Position numbers and translations under genes: made by a program. The notes beneath the pieces are model-generated. The model made no database searches and was not told the origin of the DNA. It worked only from the letters and a program-made list of their open reading frames with translations. 64,000 nt of DNA, taken from positions 1 through 64,000 of the forward strand of contig JAUCBJ010008729.1 of the NCBI GenBank assembly GCA_032718475.1, written 5' to 3'. Shown here piece after piece: positions 1-10,131 of this stretch. The stretch is from Nemertoderma westbladi (taxonomy: Eukaryota > Xenacoelomorpha > Nemertodermatida > Nemertodermatidae). Every line of letters starts with the position of its first letter. The stretch's first letter is position 1.

Positions 1-137
1 CTCGAAAAATCGAGAAAATCGTACGGCTGGAAATAGGTCGAATGGGGGGGGAACACTGTTTTCGCAGTAACTACGCGTCCAGTATGTAGACTGCGTCCTT
101 TAGAGGGGCGGCGAATTCACCTCACTCGACGCCGCCC

Positions 138-781
138 TTACTGAATGTTTTTAAAAAATGTTTCTTCCCACCGAGATTTGAACGCATAGAATAAGAATAG
201 TGCTAATTTCCTTGTGATTGCCTGAGAGTTATTTGATAGCAGAAGCTTGAATTTGTGGGGATTGGGTCGGTGATGGTACCAATTGTCGATGTACTTGGTA
301 CGGAGTTCCGAATATTTGGGACAAACGAGTGCAAAGTGCAGTTCGTCTTCTATTTGGTTCAGGTTACATAGTTCGCAAATTCTTTCAGTTCGCGGAACCC
401 TACGCCACCGCCCGGCCTCAATTTGCAAGTCGTGTGATGAACAACGGAATTTAGCTAGAATGTGTCGGAGTCGCGGTGAGTCCTTTAGGCTGTCCAGATA
501 CGGTTCGGTTCCAAAGCTCCTTTTGCTATATAACTGTCCTTTAGGGGATCCGGCCAGAGCTGACCACCATCCTTGCACAAATTGGTCTTTGATAATTTTT
601 TTTACTTTGAACAAAAACTGGCGTTCTGAATTTATCGCTTGGTCTTGCCACACCCAGGATAAACCCAGACTGTTTATGAGGTCCCTTGTAAGTGACACCC
701 AGTTAACCACTGAGTTGTCGTTCAGTACATCCTGATAAAGAAGATTGTACGTTTGTTTTAGTAACCGGTTATCTGGCAACT
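138..781 (-). pseudogene. LINE-I ORF2, C-terminal domain with zinc knuckle
   Basis: About 213 codons give the end of a LINE polyprotein after the RT. The diagnostic part is a cysteine-histidine cluster near residues 134-152 (CELC, then HFALVC), the CCHC-type knuckle found at the C terminus of many animal LINEs and thought to bind RNA or target DNA. The segment before it (QTYNLLYQDVL, then SLGLSWVW) is typical of the region just after the thumb. The reading frame has no start of its own. It is the continuation of the RT ORF that stops at 4491, separated by the LINE-II insertion. A stop at 786-788 lies inside the inserted element, not in LINE-I. Confidence 0.8.
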
Positions 782-1110
782 TTATTCATTTAATTGTCTT
801 TAATCAAATAAAATTGATATTTATGTATTAAAAAGTGCACAGCACAATAAAAACTGACAGTTATTATAGGGTTACGATTCAAAATACCCACTTAAATTAA
901 ATGTTACAGTACCAACCACAACCCATAAAAATGGAATAAGCGCAATAAACAGTAGTTAAATATTACATATTTGAAAGTTGTGTAACCATTTGTAGTGAAG
1001 CAATAGTGCAATTTACAAGTAGAAATAGGGTGTCTTATTAAAAAAAAAATAATAATAATAATCCATGACAATATTCCAGTAGGGCTATTAAAAATTAAAT
1101 TGAAATAAAA

Positions 1111-1471
1111 TTAGACTCGATTAAAATATCGTAAAATCCTGTCATGTTTTCCAGAGAAACTGATACCATCAAGGTCATAAGTCATTCTGATAAATTCAAT
1201 ATTTAAGATATCCTCTATGAGTGGTGTCCCCATTTCCAGCCGAGACATGAGAGATTTAAAATGATAACTAAAGTTCAATAAAGATTTAGTTGTGGGTAAC
1301 ATGGTACCGCAGACCCGGAGTGTACCACCAATGCCACTATACTTTACACCATTGTCATTTAAACACAAAGCTACTCTCAAGGCCGATTGAAGTCTTGTGT
1401 TAGGACAGTTCTTCATTCTAAAGAGTAATCCCACAGAGGCCCGAACGGATTCAAGTGACAATGGTCGCACC
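1111..1471 (-). pseudogene. LINE-II RT protein, C-terminal end
   Basis: This is the last 120 or so codons of the LINE-II protein, in phase with the RT segment at 2709-4490 once the hAT element and one copy of its 8-bp duplication are removed. The text around VRPLSLESVRASVG and NCPNTRL belongs to the region after the RT thumb. No zinc knuckle is visible before the stop at 1111. There is no start codon of its own. The downstream 330 bases to 782 are noncoding and AT-rich and make up the 3' UTR. Confidence 0.75.
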
Positions 1472-1479
1472 CCCATAAG
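1472..1479. repeat. 8-bp target-site duplication of hAT element, left copy
   Basis: CCCATAAG occurs at 1472-1479 and again at 2701-2708, directly abutting the two inverted termini. Eight-base duplications are the hallmark of hAT transposition. Read on the minus strand, one copy supplies the Leu-Met-Gly codons that join the two halves of the LINE-II RT gene. Confidence 0.95.
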
Positions 1480-1891
1480 TAGGGCTGGCAATCCCGGGAT
1501 CCCGGGATTCCGGGATCCCGGGATCCCGGAATAAAATGCAATCCCGAAATCCCGGGATTCAAGAACAAAAATCCCGGGATTTTGGTTAAAGCATTTCCAC
1601 AGGTTGACAGTAACAATTTAATACAGTATATCGTGACAATAATGTCATTATTAATGTCCATGTAGGTAGGGCTAGGCCTAAACCAGTAACACTGTTACAA
1701 TAGGGCCAAACTGAAACTATACCGGATGTGATGGACTGTGCATGCATACCGGTACCGGCCAGTACTGGCTGAGTGGTAGTAGGACGCACCTGTCTTTGCA
1801 ATGACATAGGCTTCTGATACTGATACTTACAGTAGTTTAGTTGTACCGGTCCTTTACCGGTAATTTGAGTTGGCCTCTATAAATAATAACA

Positions 1892-2434
1892 ATGGCAGAT
1901 GGACAGTTTACACATTTCAAATCTGAAGGAGTATGGCAGAACTTCCTTAGACACGGGGATGTAGCTAAGTGTATATTTCAAGTATGTGATTCACCGTGTA
2001 ACAAGTTAATAAAGTGTGGTGGCGGATCTACAAAAGGTCTACACACGCACCTAAAATCCGTGCATAATACCAACCTTCTTAAAAAGAAGATTACCACCAA
2101 TTCCAATGAAAACGACACCGCTGATATTACTGAAGCTCAGGTTAAATCTACTAATAAAGCAAGGCCTATTCAAAAAACTTTAACAATCGACAACTACTTT
2201 GGGTCCAAGGAATATTCACTCAATGCAGTACTACCTAGATTAATAGCAGTCAGGCAGTGGATGGCCTTCCATTTTCTGTGTTTGAGACATCGTGTGATTT
2301 ACGTTGTCTTTTTCAAAGGTCTGGATACACCTTGCCAATTTCACATAATTCAGTCAGTTCGCATATTAAGAAATTCGCTGAAGAATGTCGAACAATTGTT
2401 AACGATTAACTACTGTTTATTAACTGTTTGTTAA
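1892..2434 (+). pseudogene. hAT transposase N-terminal fragment with BED zinc finger
   Basis: The 180-codon ORF starts with a BED finger: VWQNF, then CIFQVC around residues 28-33, then the HTHLKSVH histidines near residues 52-59. BED fingers bind the transposon ends. Downstream a nuclear, Lys/Asn-rich linker leads into QKTLTIDNYF. Near 2250 the frame shifts by one, because the typical hAT text (DGLPFSVFE, then SHNSVSSHIKKF) continues in a different frame. The catalytic RNase H fold and dimerisation domain are missing, since the remaining 270 bp are repeats and the terminus. It cannot encode an active transposase. Confidence 0.8.
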
Positions 2435-2510
2435 CTACAGTATAATAGTTAACTATAGGTTAACTACTGTATATTAGTTAACTTTAGTTAACTACTTTAA
2501 CAGTATCAGT
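2395..2510. repeat. GTTAAC-rich short tandem repeat
   Basis: A cluster of about eight GTTAAC palindromes (TAGTTAACTA-like units at irregular 10-25 bp spacing) follows the hAT transposase fragment. It may be part of the element's subterminal region or a simple repeat that arose at the internal deletion point. Confidence 0.6.
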
Positions 2511-2708
2511 ATCAGTAATAGATACCTAATATTAATATTAAAAAAAGGAAATTCATTGCTATTAATTGACACAAGTATTTTTTCACCTACATTATTCCTG
2601 AAATTCTAAATCCCGGGATTAATCCCGGGATCCCGGGATTGGACCATTTCTGATCCCGGAATCCCGGGATTTCAATAACCCTCCGGGATTGCCAGCCCTA
2701 CCCATAAG

Positions 2709-4490
2709 GTCATAGATTGCGGAGTTACTAACATAGCTTCCGACATGCAATAAGTTTCTGAGGACACGCCGATGCAAGGCATCATCGGACTCCCGTTCAG
2801 AACTAGAAATCGAGCCTATTACAAGGTGGGTAAAGAACAGTAGCCGAGGCTCAGCCACAGACCTCCACAGTGTAGCTATGGTATCTATGCTATACCACCT
2901 TGTTGTCCAACCCTTCGTATAGAATAAACTTGAGAGGAGTAACAGTTCTTGACGAATATCGCAAACAATATCATTTTCTGAGCCAAAGATTTTTACCCCA
3001 AGAAAGGTCATTTGTCGACCCCGCATAATATTGCAGCCGTTGATTCTTATGCTGCTGTGAATGTCAACACCCATTGGTTTGCCTGTAGGCTCCCGAACGA
3101 TCCAACATGTTTTGGAATCTTCAATGTCCAAAGAAATATTATTTGCACCCACATTAATCCGATCTGTAATAATTTGTAGATCTTTCTCTGAGGAACACAT
3201 CACGAGGTAATCATCTGCATAATTAATTACACCAAGCCACAGGCCCGCAATGATACAACCTAATCCCAGTTCTTCCAAATCAGTCATTATTTCCATTGTA
3301 TAGATATTGAAAAATAAAGGAGATAGAACTGATCCTTGTTTCACACCATTATGGACACGAAAACCAGTAACATCAATACTCTGTCCAAATTTACAATAGA
3401 AAATAGTCTGTCTGTAGTAGCTTATAATCAATAATAGCAAAGAAGGGTGAAGAATATCTTCCAATTTCCGGTAAAGTCCCAGATGGCTTACCCTATCAAA
3501 TGCAGAACTAAGATCCAGTTTGCAAAGGAATACTGGAGATCCCCCCTTTGAATAATACTCTAGAGTCTCAAAAACAAGTGCAACAACCATGTCCGTTCCT
3601 ATGCGTTTCTTGTAGGCAAACTGTAGGCTATTTATAGGAAATAATTTGTAGTTCATCATTATATCTTCCATGATAAGGGCCTCAAAGATTTTTGCAAGCA
3701 GGCAAACACTGGATACGGGTCGATATGACTTTGAAAGAAGTCTACTACGATGTCCACCTTTATATATACTGCTAATCAACGTATGTCCAAATAATTCTGG
3801 CACAGCTCCTAGTCTTAGACAATTATTAAAAAGAAATTCCAGAACATTAGTGATGAGATCAATATCCAGTGCTTGTAGATGCTCAGCTACTATTGAGGCA
3901 AAATCCGCTGCCTTACCCAGAGGGAGGCACATTATCGCCCTTCTAATAGCTCCTTTACCAAAGCTATACTTTGCTGATTTGTCACATAAGCCTTTTAGTT
4001 TATCAACCAGATTATTGATCTCCCCAACTTCATGATTTGCTTGAAATCTTTGCTTCATTTCATTCCTAAGATTTTCCTGAATAACCTCAGGGATAACATT
4101 GTCTGTTCGTTGTTTAGAGCTAAAGTGCCGCCAGAAATCTGACATATTGCTAATTGGACGAATCATATTTAGTTTATCAGATAAATGTTTCTTAGCTAGA
4201 TAATTTCTAAGCCGACGCATATGCTTTTTTGACTCTTTAAATGCAACACTATAGATATCATTCTCATCCTTCCCCCGACTGCACCATACTTTGTAAAGTT
4301 CTTTTGTTGTTGAGCATCTCTCTCTAAGAATATTACTCCTTACACGATGATTTTTAGTATATCGACGTCGACGAAGTAGAGGGATAGAATGTTTGGCAGA
4401 ATCTATAATTAGGTTCTGGAGTCTTTTGCTAAACATATTCATATCCTCTATTGTCATATTTTCCTTCATACACTGCTCCATTACTCCATC
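2709..4490 (-). pseudogene. LINE-II reverse transcriptase (linker plus RT domain)
   Basis: About 590 codons read without a stop. The first 150 or so residues are the linker after the endonuclease (SKRLQNLIIDSAKHS). RT motifs then follow in order: SSIYKGG, SYRPVSSVCLLAKIFE, a motif A with KLDLSSAFDRVSH, motif B GVKQGSVLSPLFFN, and the catalytic INYADDYLVM. The YADD box and the LGVKIFG motif are intact, so the RT itself looks undamaged apart from the hAT insertion at its C-terminal side. It would need the missing endonuclease for mobility. The sequence is clearly unlike LINE-I (YADDVILM) and belongs to another CR1/Jockey-group clade. Confidence 0.85.
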
Positions 4491-5160
4491 CAACTCCATG
4501 TGCGTCCAAAATTTTACAATGTAAAATTTTCGACGCAAGGCTAAAGGTACCGCGCCACTTTCCCCGTATACCATAAAATTTGGTGTACTGCGCTTTATTC
4601 CTAAAACCCTTTTAATGAATCCCAAATGGACACGTTCGGCAGCCGGTGCCATGTGAAAGCCCCACACCTCTGATCCGTACATAAGTATAGGTAATATTAA
4701 ACATTCGAATAGTCTGTATCGCAATTCGAATGTAACATTTGGGAAACAGTTAAGGTGCCTAAAAAGTGAAAACAGTGCTTTCTGCGCCTTTTCGGCAAGC
4801 ACCTTTTGGGCAGTTGAGAATTTCCCTGTGGTGGTAAAATCGATTCCCAAGTAAGTATATTGGGACACCACCTCGACTACCTTTGATTTATAGAACCATT
4901 TATTACTTAGGGTGCTCCCTTTTCTAAACACTATAATCTTTGTCTTTGCCAAATTTACCTCGAGAGACCAGTAATCCGCAAACGAACCCAATGTGCCCAA
5001 AGATGTCTGCAGTTTTGTTGCGCTATTTGCCATGAGAATGACGTCATCAGCGTATAATAGGAGGAACAACTGTAGATGACCTACATGTAGACCCTCAAAC
5101 CCAACAGCTGCCAATTCCGCCTCCAAGTCGTTCAAGAATAGAGAGGGGGGATAAAGCATC
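4491..5160 (-). pseudogene. LINE-I reverse transcriptase, second part (motifs C to thumb)
   Basis: This segment continues the LINE-I RT after a frameshift near 5155-5165. It holds the catalytic box LLYADDVILM, then the primer-grip region YTYLGIDF and the thumb with ILPILMYGSEVWGF. The text joins that of the 5095-5766 frame in the middle of motif B (GDALSPL). The last codons before 4491 (KFWTHME) connect to 781 across the LINE-II insertion. No other frame in this stretch is coding. Confidence 0.82.
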
Positions 5161-5766
5161 CCCTTGCATTACCCCTACAAGTATATCGAACTGATCGGAA
5201 TAATTACTGTTCCACCTAACCCGAGCCTTAGCTGCGCTGTAAATGCTCTTTACGATTCCGAAGATTTTTCCTCCAAAGCCTAAACTACCAAGTTTTATCC
5301 AAAGGGCCTTGTGGTTAACGCTATCGAACGCACGACGAAAGTCAACGAAAGCGCAGTATAATTTATTCCCAGATTGTTTTGTGAAGTGGGAAATAAGACC
5401 ATGGAGAATAAGAATGTGATCAGTCGCTCCGTAACCTGTTCTGAACCCACCTTGGGCTTCCGATCTAGCACCTGTGCAATCGGCCCACCATGTCAGTCTT
5501 GCGTTTATAATTCCTGTGAAAAGTTTACCAACACAACTCAGAAGCGAAATTCCTCGGTAATTACTCGAATCTAGCCTGTCTCCCTTGTTCTTATATATCG
5601 GGTTAATTAGTGCAGTCGCCCATGCCTCCGGAAAATATTCTACATAAGGCACCTCATTGAATAATACAGTCAAGGTGGGGGTTAACTGCTCTTCACCTTC
5701 CATTAAGAATTCATTAATTAGTAAGTCTATACCTATTACTATTAATCTCCTCGTTCCTAGTTCCAA
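5095..5766 (-). pseudogene. LINE-I reverse transcriptase, first part (motifs 0 to B)
   Basis: The segment carries EAWATALINPIYKNKG, the NYRGISLLS motif, motif A CAFVDFRRAFDSVNH and motif B GVMQGDALSP, all usual for CR1/L2-group LINE RTs. It then slips out of frame near 5160. Its start does not correspond to a natural start. Just upstream, a 12-bp direct repeat (CCTCGTTCCTAG at 5749-5760 and again at 5772-5783) marks the junction with the endonuclease ORF. The usual endonuclease-RT linker of well over 100 residues is absent there, so the copy has an internal deletion. Confidence 0.82.
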
Positions 5767-7031
5767 GATTCCTCGTTCCTAGTGCGCTTCCAGTTTGTCA
5801 CGGCTGTTTGAAATAGACATCTGTTATTTCGACAATCGTCATTGTACCACGGGTGAGATACTCTAGATGAATCATTTGTAGCGCTCAGTTTGTTAGCGGA
5901 CGCAAAATATTTGTCAGCCACCCCTGATAAACTATCACATAATTTTTCTGCCGCACAGTCGATATCGTTTTTCTCTATTTTGCCGCAAGTAACTAAATCA
6001 ATCACATCGTCTAACTTAGCCTGGAATTCAGGTGAAGCTAAGTCTTGTTTAAATTTGGACGAATATTTTTCTTTCCAGAAGTACTTTTTGTTATTGTTTA
6101 TAGTAGTCCCTTGAGTATCAGACTGGTTAGTTCTGGGTGAAGTTTGTAGCTGCGATATAGTGTTACCTGTCATAGTCATTTTCAAAACACAGTGTTTGGT
6201 AAACTCATTTGGGTCGTTTACTGTAAAAGAGCTGCATCGCTTGATAATGTCCAAACTACCAACCACATAGTCAATGGTGGATTTGCCGATCCCTTTTCCA
6301 GTTGAATAATATGTAAATTTTCCAACCCCTTTATCCTCACCTGCCCTTCCATTAAATATACGCAAGCCGGTTGCCTTACATAGTTCTAGTAACCTTTTAC
6401 CATGGGGATTTATAACAGTATCCATATTGGATCTTGGTACACTACATTCCCCCCACATATCCGGTTGAATGTCGTCGTCAAAAGAGTAATCCGGGGGAAG
6501 TAGGTCGTCCAACATAGACCCGCTTACGTCATTTTCAATATAATCTGGTTCTGATGATGTTCTAGAATTTAAGTCACCAAAAATGATTACATCATTAGAA
6601 CGTTGGTATGCACCCACACCCTCTTCGATCAGATCAAAAATTGCAATCGGATCGTTAGAGTACTGAGTGCTTCCTTGTGGTGGTATGTAGGCCGCGCACA
6701 AAATAATATCTTTGTCTAGGTCTAATTTTGTTTTATCAAGTTTAACCCATATCATGTCGTCATTTCCGAATTCTTGCAACAGAGAGACGGCGCCGTCGTA
6801 AATATCTTTGTAAAATAAAGTAACGCCCCCACTAAATCTATTTGCCCTAGGATGTTTCCTTTTTCTAGTGGTTGAAAGGGTGAAGTACCCGTATAGATTA
6901 ATATCTAACTTACTTAAAGGGCTCAGCCATGTCTCGGTTGTGATAAAAAAGTCACATTGTTTGATTATGTTGCAAAAATTTGGATCAGTAAGTTTCAGAG
7001 TTAACCCTTCAACATTTAACATACCAAACAC
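5757..7031 (-). pseudogene. LINE-I ORF2, apurinic-like endonuclease domain
   Basis: This 424-codon frame is an exonuclease-endonuclease-phosphatase domain that would nick target DNA for priming. Visible signatures are TETWLSPL (catalytic Glu), SGGVTLFYK, AAYIPPQGS, IFGDLNSRT (Asp and Asn of the metal site), STIDYVVGS and, where a catalytic His is expected, FTKHCVLKM. The natural ORF2 probably begins upstream of the first Met. The end of the domain is followed by the VSHPWYNDDC linker start, which breaks off at the deletion junction near 5760. The active-site residues all look present. Confidence 0.85.
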
Positions 7032-7096
7032 TATATTACTAAAACAGCTTACAGTAGGTTTGTAGTTGGGTTTGTCATCATTCCGGTTTCGTTTAC

Positions 7097-8282
7097 CTAA
7101 CCTGCAGTCTGGTCTGGTGGGTTGGGAGGGTGTGGCGGTTGTCTAACCGAATTCCCTTGTTGAGTCATGGGGGTCTGTTCATAGTCCGTTGAGACAGGCT
7201 GGTGGTCGCCTGTTCCGTGTCTGGGTGTGTCTATTATTCTACGACGGCCCGATGGACCTATAGAATGAGACCTAGTATTGTACTGAGACCTAGATGTTTG
7301 TAAACCTTTACCCGTGGGGTTTCCAATTTTCTTTACAACATTTTCTAGACTTGTTGTTCGTTGTTGTTTAGTTTTGGGTCTACCTCTTGGGTGACCGTTT
7401 GATTGTTTGGGGGCGGGTGGATTCGCGAGGGGGGTTGGCGGCATTACTGCCGGGATAGTCTCAGGCAACTTAGAAATATTAGCAATATTTTCATTTGCAT
7501 TATTACTCTGACTTACGCCGGGCAAATATGCCTGGTTGGATAGGACGTTAGAGCGAACGCTATTCACGTTTGTAACGGTTGCTAAGGGTTGTTGGCTACT
7601 GGGAATTCTGGAATCACCTGTGTTAGCAACCCCCGCTTGAGTGGCAGATAAAATACTACTTGTATTATGATGATGGTCTACAGTAGAATGATTAAAATTA
7701 AAATTATGTTGCGCCGCCCCTTGAATATGAGTAATGCATACTGGGACTGTATATGGAATAGGAACAGAAAAGGGAACCCCAACCATATCTGGGTAGGAGC
7801 TGTTCCGTGCAAATTCATGACTGGGTAAATAGTACCTCGGTAGAGCACCAGTAGGAGCAGCCGACCCAGATATACCGTTAAACACCATGGGTACAGAACC
7901 TGGATGTACATTGTTAAGGGGTGATTGTGATTGGTTAATATTGGTAGTATGGGATGGGTGATTGTTAGTATAAAGATATTCCTTCCCTGTTATTAATATG
8001 AAAATGATTATTATGATCATAACTACTGACATTATTATCAGTTGGCATATTTGAATTGCGACTTATGAAGCTGTTACTACCGGTATACGTATTATTATGA
8101 GAGAAATAATGAGTGTTACTATTATAACTACCAGACACTACACCTGTATTAGCAGATTGTTCGCAGTTTGAAACTAGGATGTCATTCAGTCTAACATTCG
8201 TTCTGTCAAACTCAAACACCTCCCAACCGCTAATTCTTCTTCCGTTCACCATCAAGCTATTCCCGGTTACGCGTGATTGCAT
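7097..8282 (-). pseudogene. LINE-I ORF1 (Asn/Pro/Gln-rich nucleic-acid-binding candidate), frameshifted
   Basis: Two overlapping frames (8282-7965 and 8032-7097) together give some 400 codons immediately upstream of the endonuclease, the place of ORF1 in two-ORF LINEs. The first part starts at an ATG and is low-complexity (Ser/Asn). The second has a long Asn/Ser/Pro stretch and a basic patch (GRPKTKQQRTTS and later GPSGRRRIIDTPRHG) that could bind RNA. I see no esterase, RRM or CCHC motif. The frame change lies in a homopolymer-like ATT/ATG run around 7990-8030. No specific function can be assigned. Confidence 0.55.
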
Positions 8283-8990
8283 TCCTCTTTTCTCCGCCTC
8301 ACGGTTCAGCCTGTGTAAAGTATAAAGTAAATATAAAGTAATTTTAATTATAGATACTAATCGTAGTTTAGTTTTATCTTTTTATTTATTATTAAACAAT
8401 TTCATTAGGAAAATTTTTAACTTTATCTCCCTTCCACTATCTTTATTTCCAGTACTGTGTAAAGATTTACTCTGTGGTGGACAACGTTATAAGCGGACAA
8501 GTTATTCAGACGGTCGGGCAGCACGCCGGACACACGACTCGGACACCGGGCAGGCAGGACAGAAATCTCAATAAAATCGTCATCCGAGCGGGTATGTTGG
8601 TACTCTAATAATGTTAAAATTTTATTGAGACTGAAATTTTACATGTGACGGACGTTTATTTAGGTCTGAAATCGTTTATGATTTATTATTACATAGTAAT
8701 TACGCCATAGAGACGAATATTGTGGCAACAGCACCATATTGGGATGTAGCAACACCATATTGGGATGTGGCAAGGGCAACACCATATTGGGATGTAGCAA
8801 CACCATATTGGGATATATAATAATCGGTTATACGTTTCGTTTGACATTCAAATTAATAAAATTGTCACAAATTCTATAACTAAAGTAATTCAGTTAACAC
8901 AGTTCAAATGATATAAATACCAAATACAGTACGGGTATATATAAATATAAATATAATCATAAGTATTTTTTACTTTGAAATTGTGTACAA
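8283..8990. other. Noncoding stretch upstream of LINE-I, with four 21-bp repeat units
   Basis: No gene is visible here. It should include the 5' UTR/promoter of LINE-I on the minus strand. At 8727-8822 there are four copies of a unit close to GCAACACCATATTGGGATGTA. The same 21-bp unit forms the long array at 52,340-52,720, which also lies just upstream of a LINE-I-like endonuclease gene. The rest is AT-rich. Confidence 0.6.
8727..8822. repeat. 21-bp minisatellite, about 4 units
   Basis: Units of ACACCATATTGGGATGTAGCA with small changes (one unit has an extra AAGGGC). Identical in consensus to the larger array at 52.3-52.7 kb. Confidence 0.85.
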
Positions 8991-9777
8991 AACACAGACC
9001 CCAGACCCCCAGGTACAAAACACAGACCCCCCCCCCCCAGGTACAAAACACAGACCCCCCAGGTACAAAACACAGACCCCCCCCCCCAGGTACAAAACAC
9101 AGACCCCCCCCCCAGGTACAAAACACAGACCCCCCCCAGGTACAAAACACAAACCCCCCTAGGTACAAAACACAGACCCTCCCCCCCCAGGTACAAAACA
9201 CAGACCCCACCCCCAGGTACAAAACACAGACCCCCCCCCCCCAGGTGAAAAAAACACAGACCCCTAGGTACAAAACACAGACTCCCCCAGGTACAAAACA
9301 CACACCCCCCAGGTACAAAACACAGACCCCCCCCCCCCCAGGTACAAAACACAGACCCCCCCCCAGGTACAAAACACAGACCCCCCCAGGTACAAAACAC
9401 AGACCCCCCCAGGTACAAAACACAGACCCCCCCCCCAGGTACAAAACACAGACCCCCAGGTACAAAACACAGACCCCCCCAGGTACAAAACACAGACCCC
9501 CCCAGGTACAAAACACAGACCCCCCCAGGTACAAAACACAGACCCCCCCAGGTACAAAACACAGACCCCCCAGGTACAAAACACAGACCCCCCCAGGTAC
9601 AAAACACAGACCCCCCCAGGTACAAAACACAGACCCCCACAGGTACAAAACACAGACCCCCTCAGGTACAAAACACAGACCCCCACAGGTACAAAACACA
9701 GACCCCCCCAGGTACAAAACACAGACCCCCACAGGTACAAAACACAGACCCCCCAGGTACAAAACACAGACCCCCTG
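8990..9777. repeat. C-run minisatellite, about 33 units of CAGGTACAAAACACAGACCCC(n)
   Basis: The block is a tandem array whose unit is AGGTACAAAACACAG followed by a run of about 3 to 13 C. The non-C part is almost invariant while the C run changes in length from unit to unit, giving units of about 21-31 bp. A few units carry substitutions (CACA, CCTAGG, CCCTCAGG). Long open frames exist on both strands, but they are only artefacts of the repeat and show no protein character. Confidence 0.95.
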
Positions 9778-9779
9778 AA

Positions 9780-10131
9780 TAAACCCAAATGGGCGGAAAT
9801 GTAATATTAACTGAAAGCGGTTATTCTAAACACAATATAGAATGCGAGCAGCATAGGGTGCCATTATACATATATTGTATATTTGTAGCCAAAGAACCAC
9901 AAAAAAAGTTTTACATCTAGTATATTATATATATAAGGGGGATATATATATACATATATATGGCGATATATATTTATTCCAGGTTTCTTTGAATGATTTA
10001 ATATTTATGATCCAAAAATGTTTTGGCCTCTTAGGAAATTCCTTTCTCTGCGTTTCTTAGAAAAATTGTTTAGCTAAATTCGAGAAAATGGAAATTGAAT
10101 AAAGACATATATGACGATGAGATTTGGCCAT
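9780..10131. other. Noncoding flank of element A with TA-rich microsatellite
   Basis: Nothing coding is seen. An imperfect TATA/ATAT run occupies roughly 9918-9972. The last five bases, GCCAT (10,127-10,131), are the left target-site duplication of element A and match 46,650-46,654. Confidence 0.7.

Larger units (their letters stand above)
1480..2700 (+). mobile_element. hAT-type DNA transposon relic (1221 bp), internally deleted
   Basis: The element is bounded by inverted termini: it begins TAGGGCTGGCAATCCCGG and ends with the reverse complement. The 8-bp direct duplication CCCATAAG lies outside both. The subterminal zones (1486-1580 and 2608-2690) are arrays of CCCGGGATT in both orientations. 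These are palindromic and resemble the clustered subterminal transposase-binding motifs of hAT elements. Inside is only an N-terminal piece of transposase (1892-2434), so this is a non-autonomous deletion derivative. It sits in the LINE-II RT gene. Confidence 0.92.
782..4490 (-). mobile_element. LINE-II: 5'-truncated non-LTR retrotransposon inserted in LINE-I
   Basis: A second LINE of a clearly different clade lies inside the RT gene of LINE-I. It starts in the linker between endonuclease and RT (5' truncated, as expected for aborted target-primed reverse transcription) and runs to a 3' UTR at 782-1110. That UTR holds an ATT-rich stretch near 1040-1063. The 5-bp CAACT at 4491-4495 and 777-781 is the likely target-site duplication. 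Its coding part is split in turn by a hAT element at 1480-2700. Apart from that split, the RT ORF has no stop from 4490 to 2709 and again from 1471 to 1111, so it is younger than its LINE-I host. Confidence 0.85.
138..8282 (-). mobile_element. LINE-I: decayed two-ORF non-LTR retrotransposon, split by nested insertions
   Basis: This is one minus-strand non-LTR retrotransposon of the apurinic-endonuclease type. In order it has an ORF1 (8282-7097), an endonuclease (7031-5757), a reverse transcriptase in two frames (5766-4491) and, beyond a 3.7-kb insertion, the C-terminal zinc-knuckle domain (781-138). The two halves of the RT gene become continuous if the segment 782-4490 is removed, because the 5-bp CAACT flanks it on both sides and the codons then run on. 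The 3' UTR probably occupies 1-137 and leaves the window. Frameshifts in ORF1, at 5160 and near 5760 show that the copy is dead. I read the clade as CR1/Jockey-like in the broad sense but cannot fix it. Confidence 0.85.

Noticed and set aside
8890-9788. Long open frames on both strands (up to 290 codons)
   Set aside because: They are created by the 24-bp-type C-run minisatellite, and all frames read as simple repeats with no protein character.
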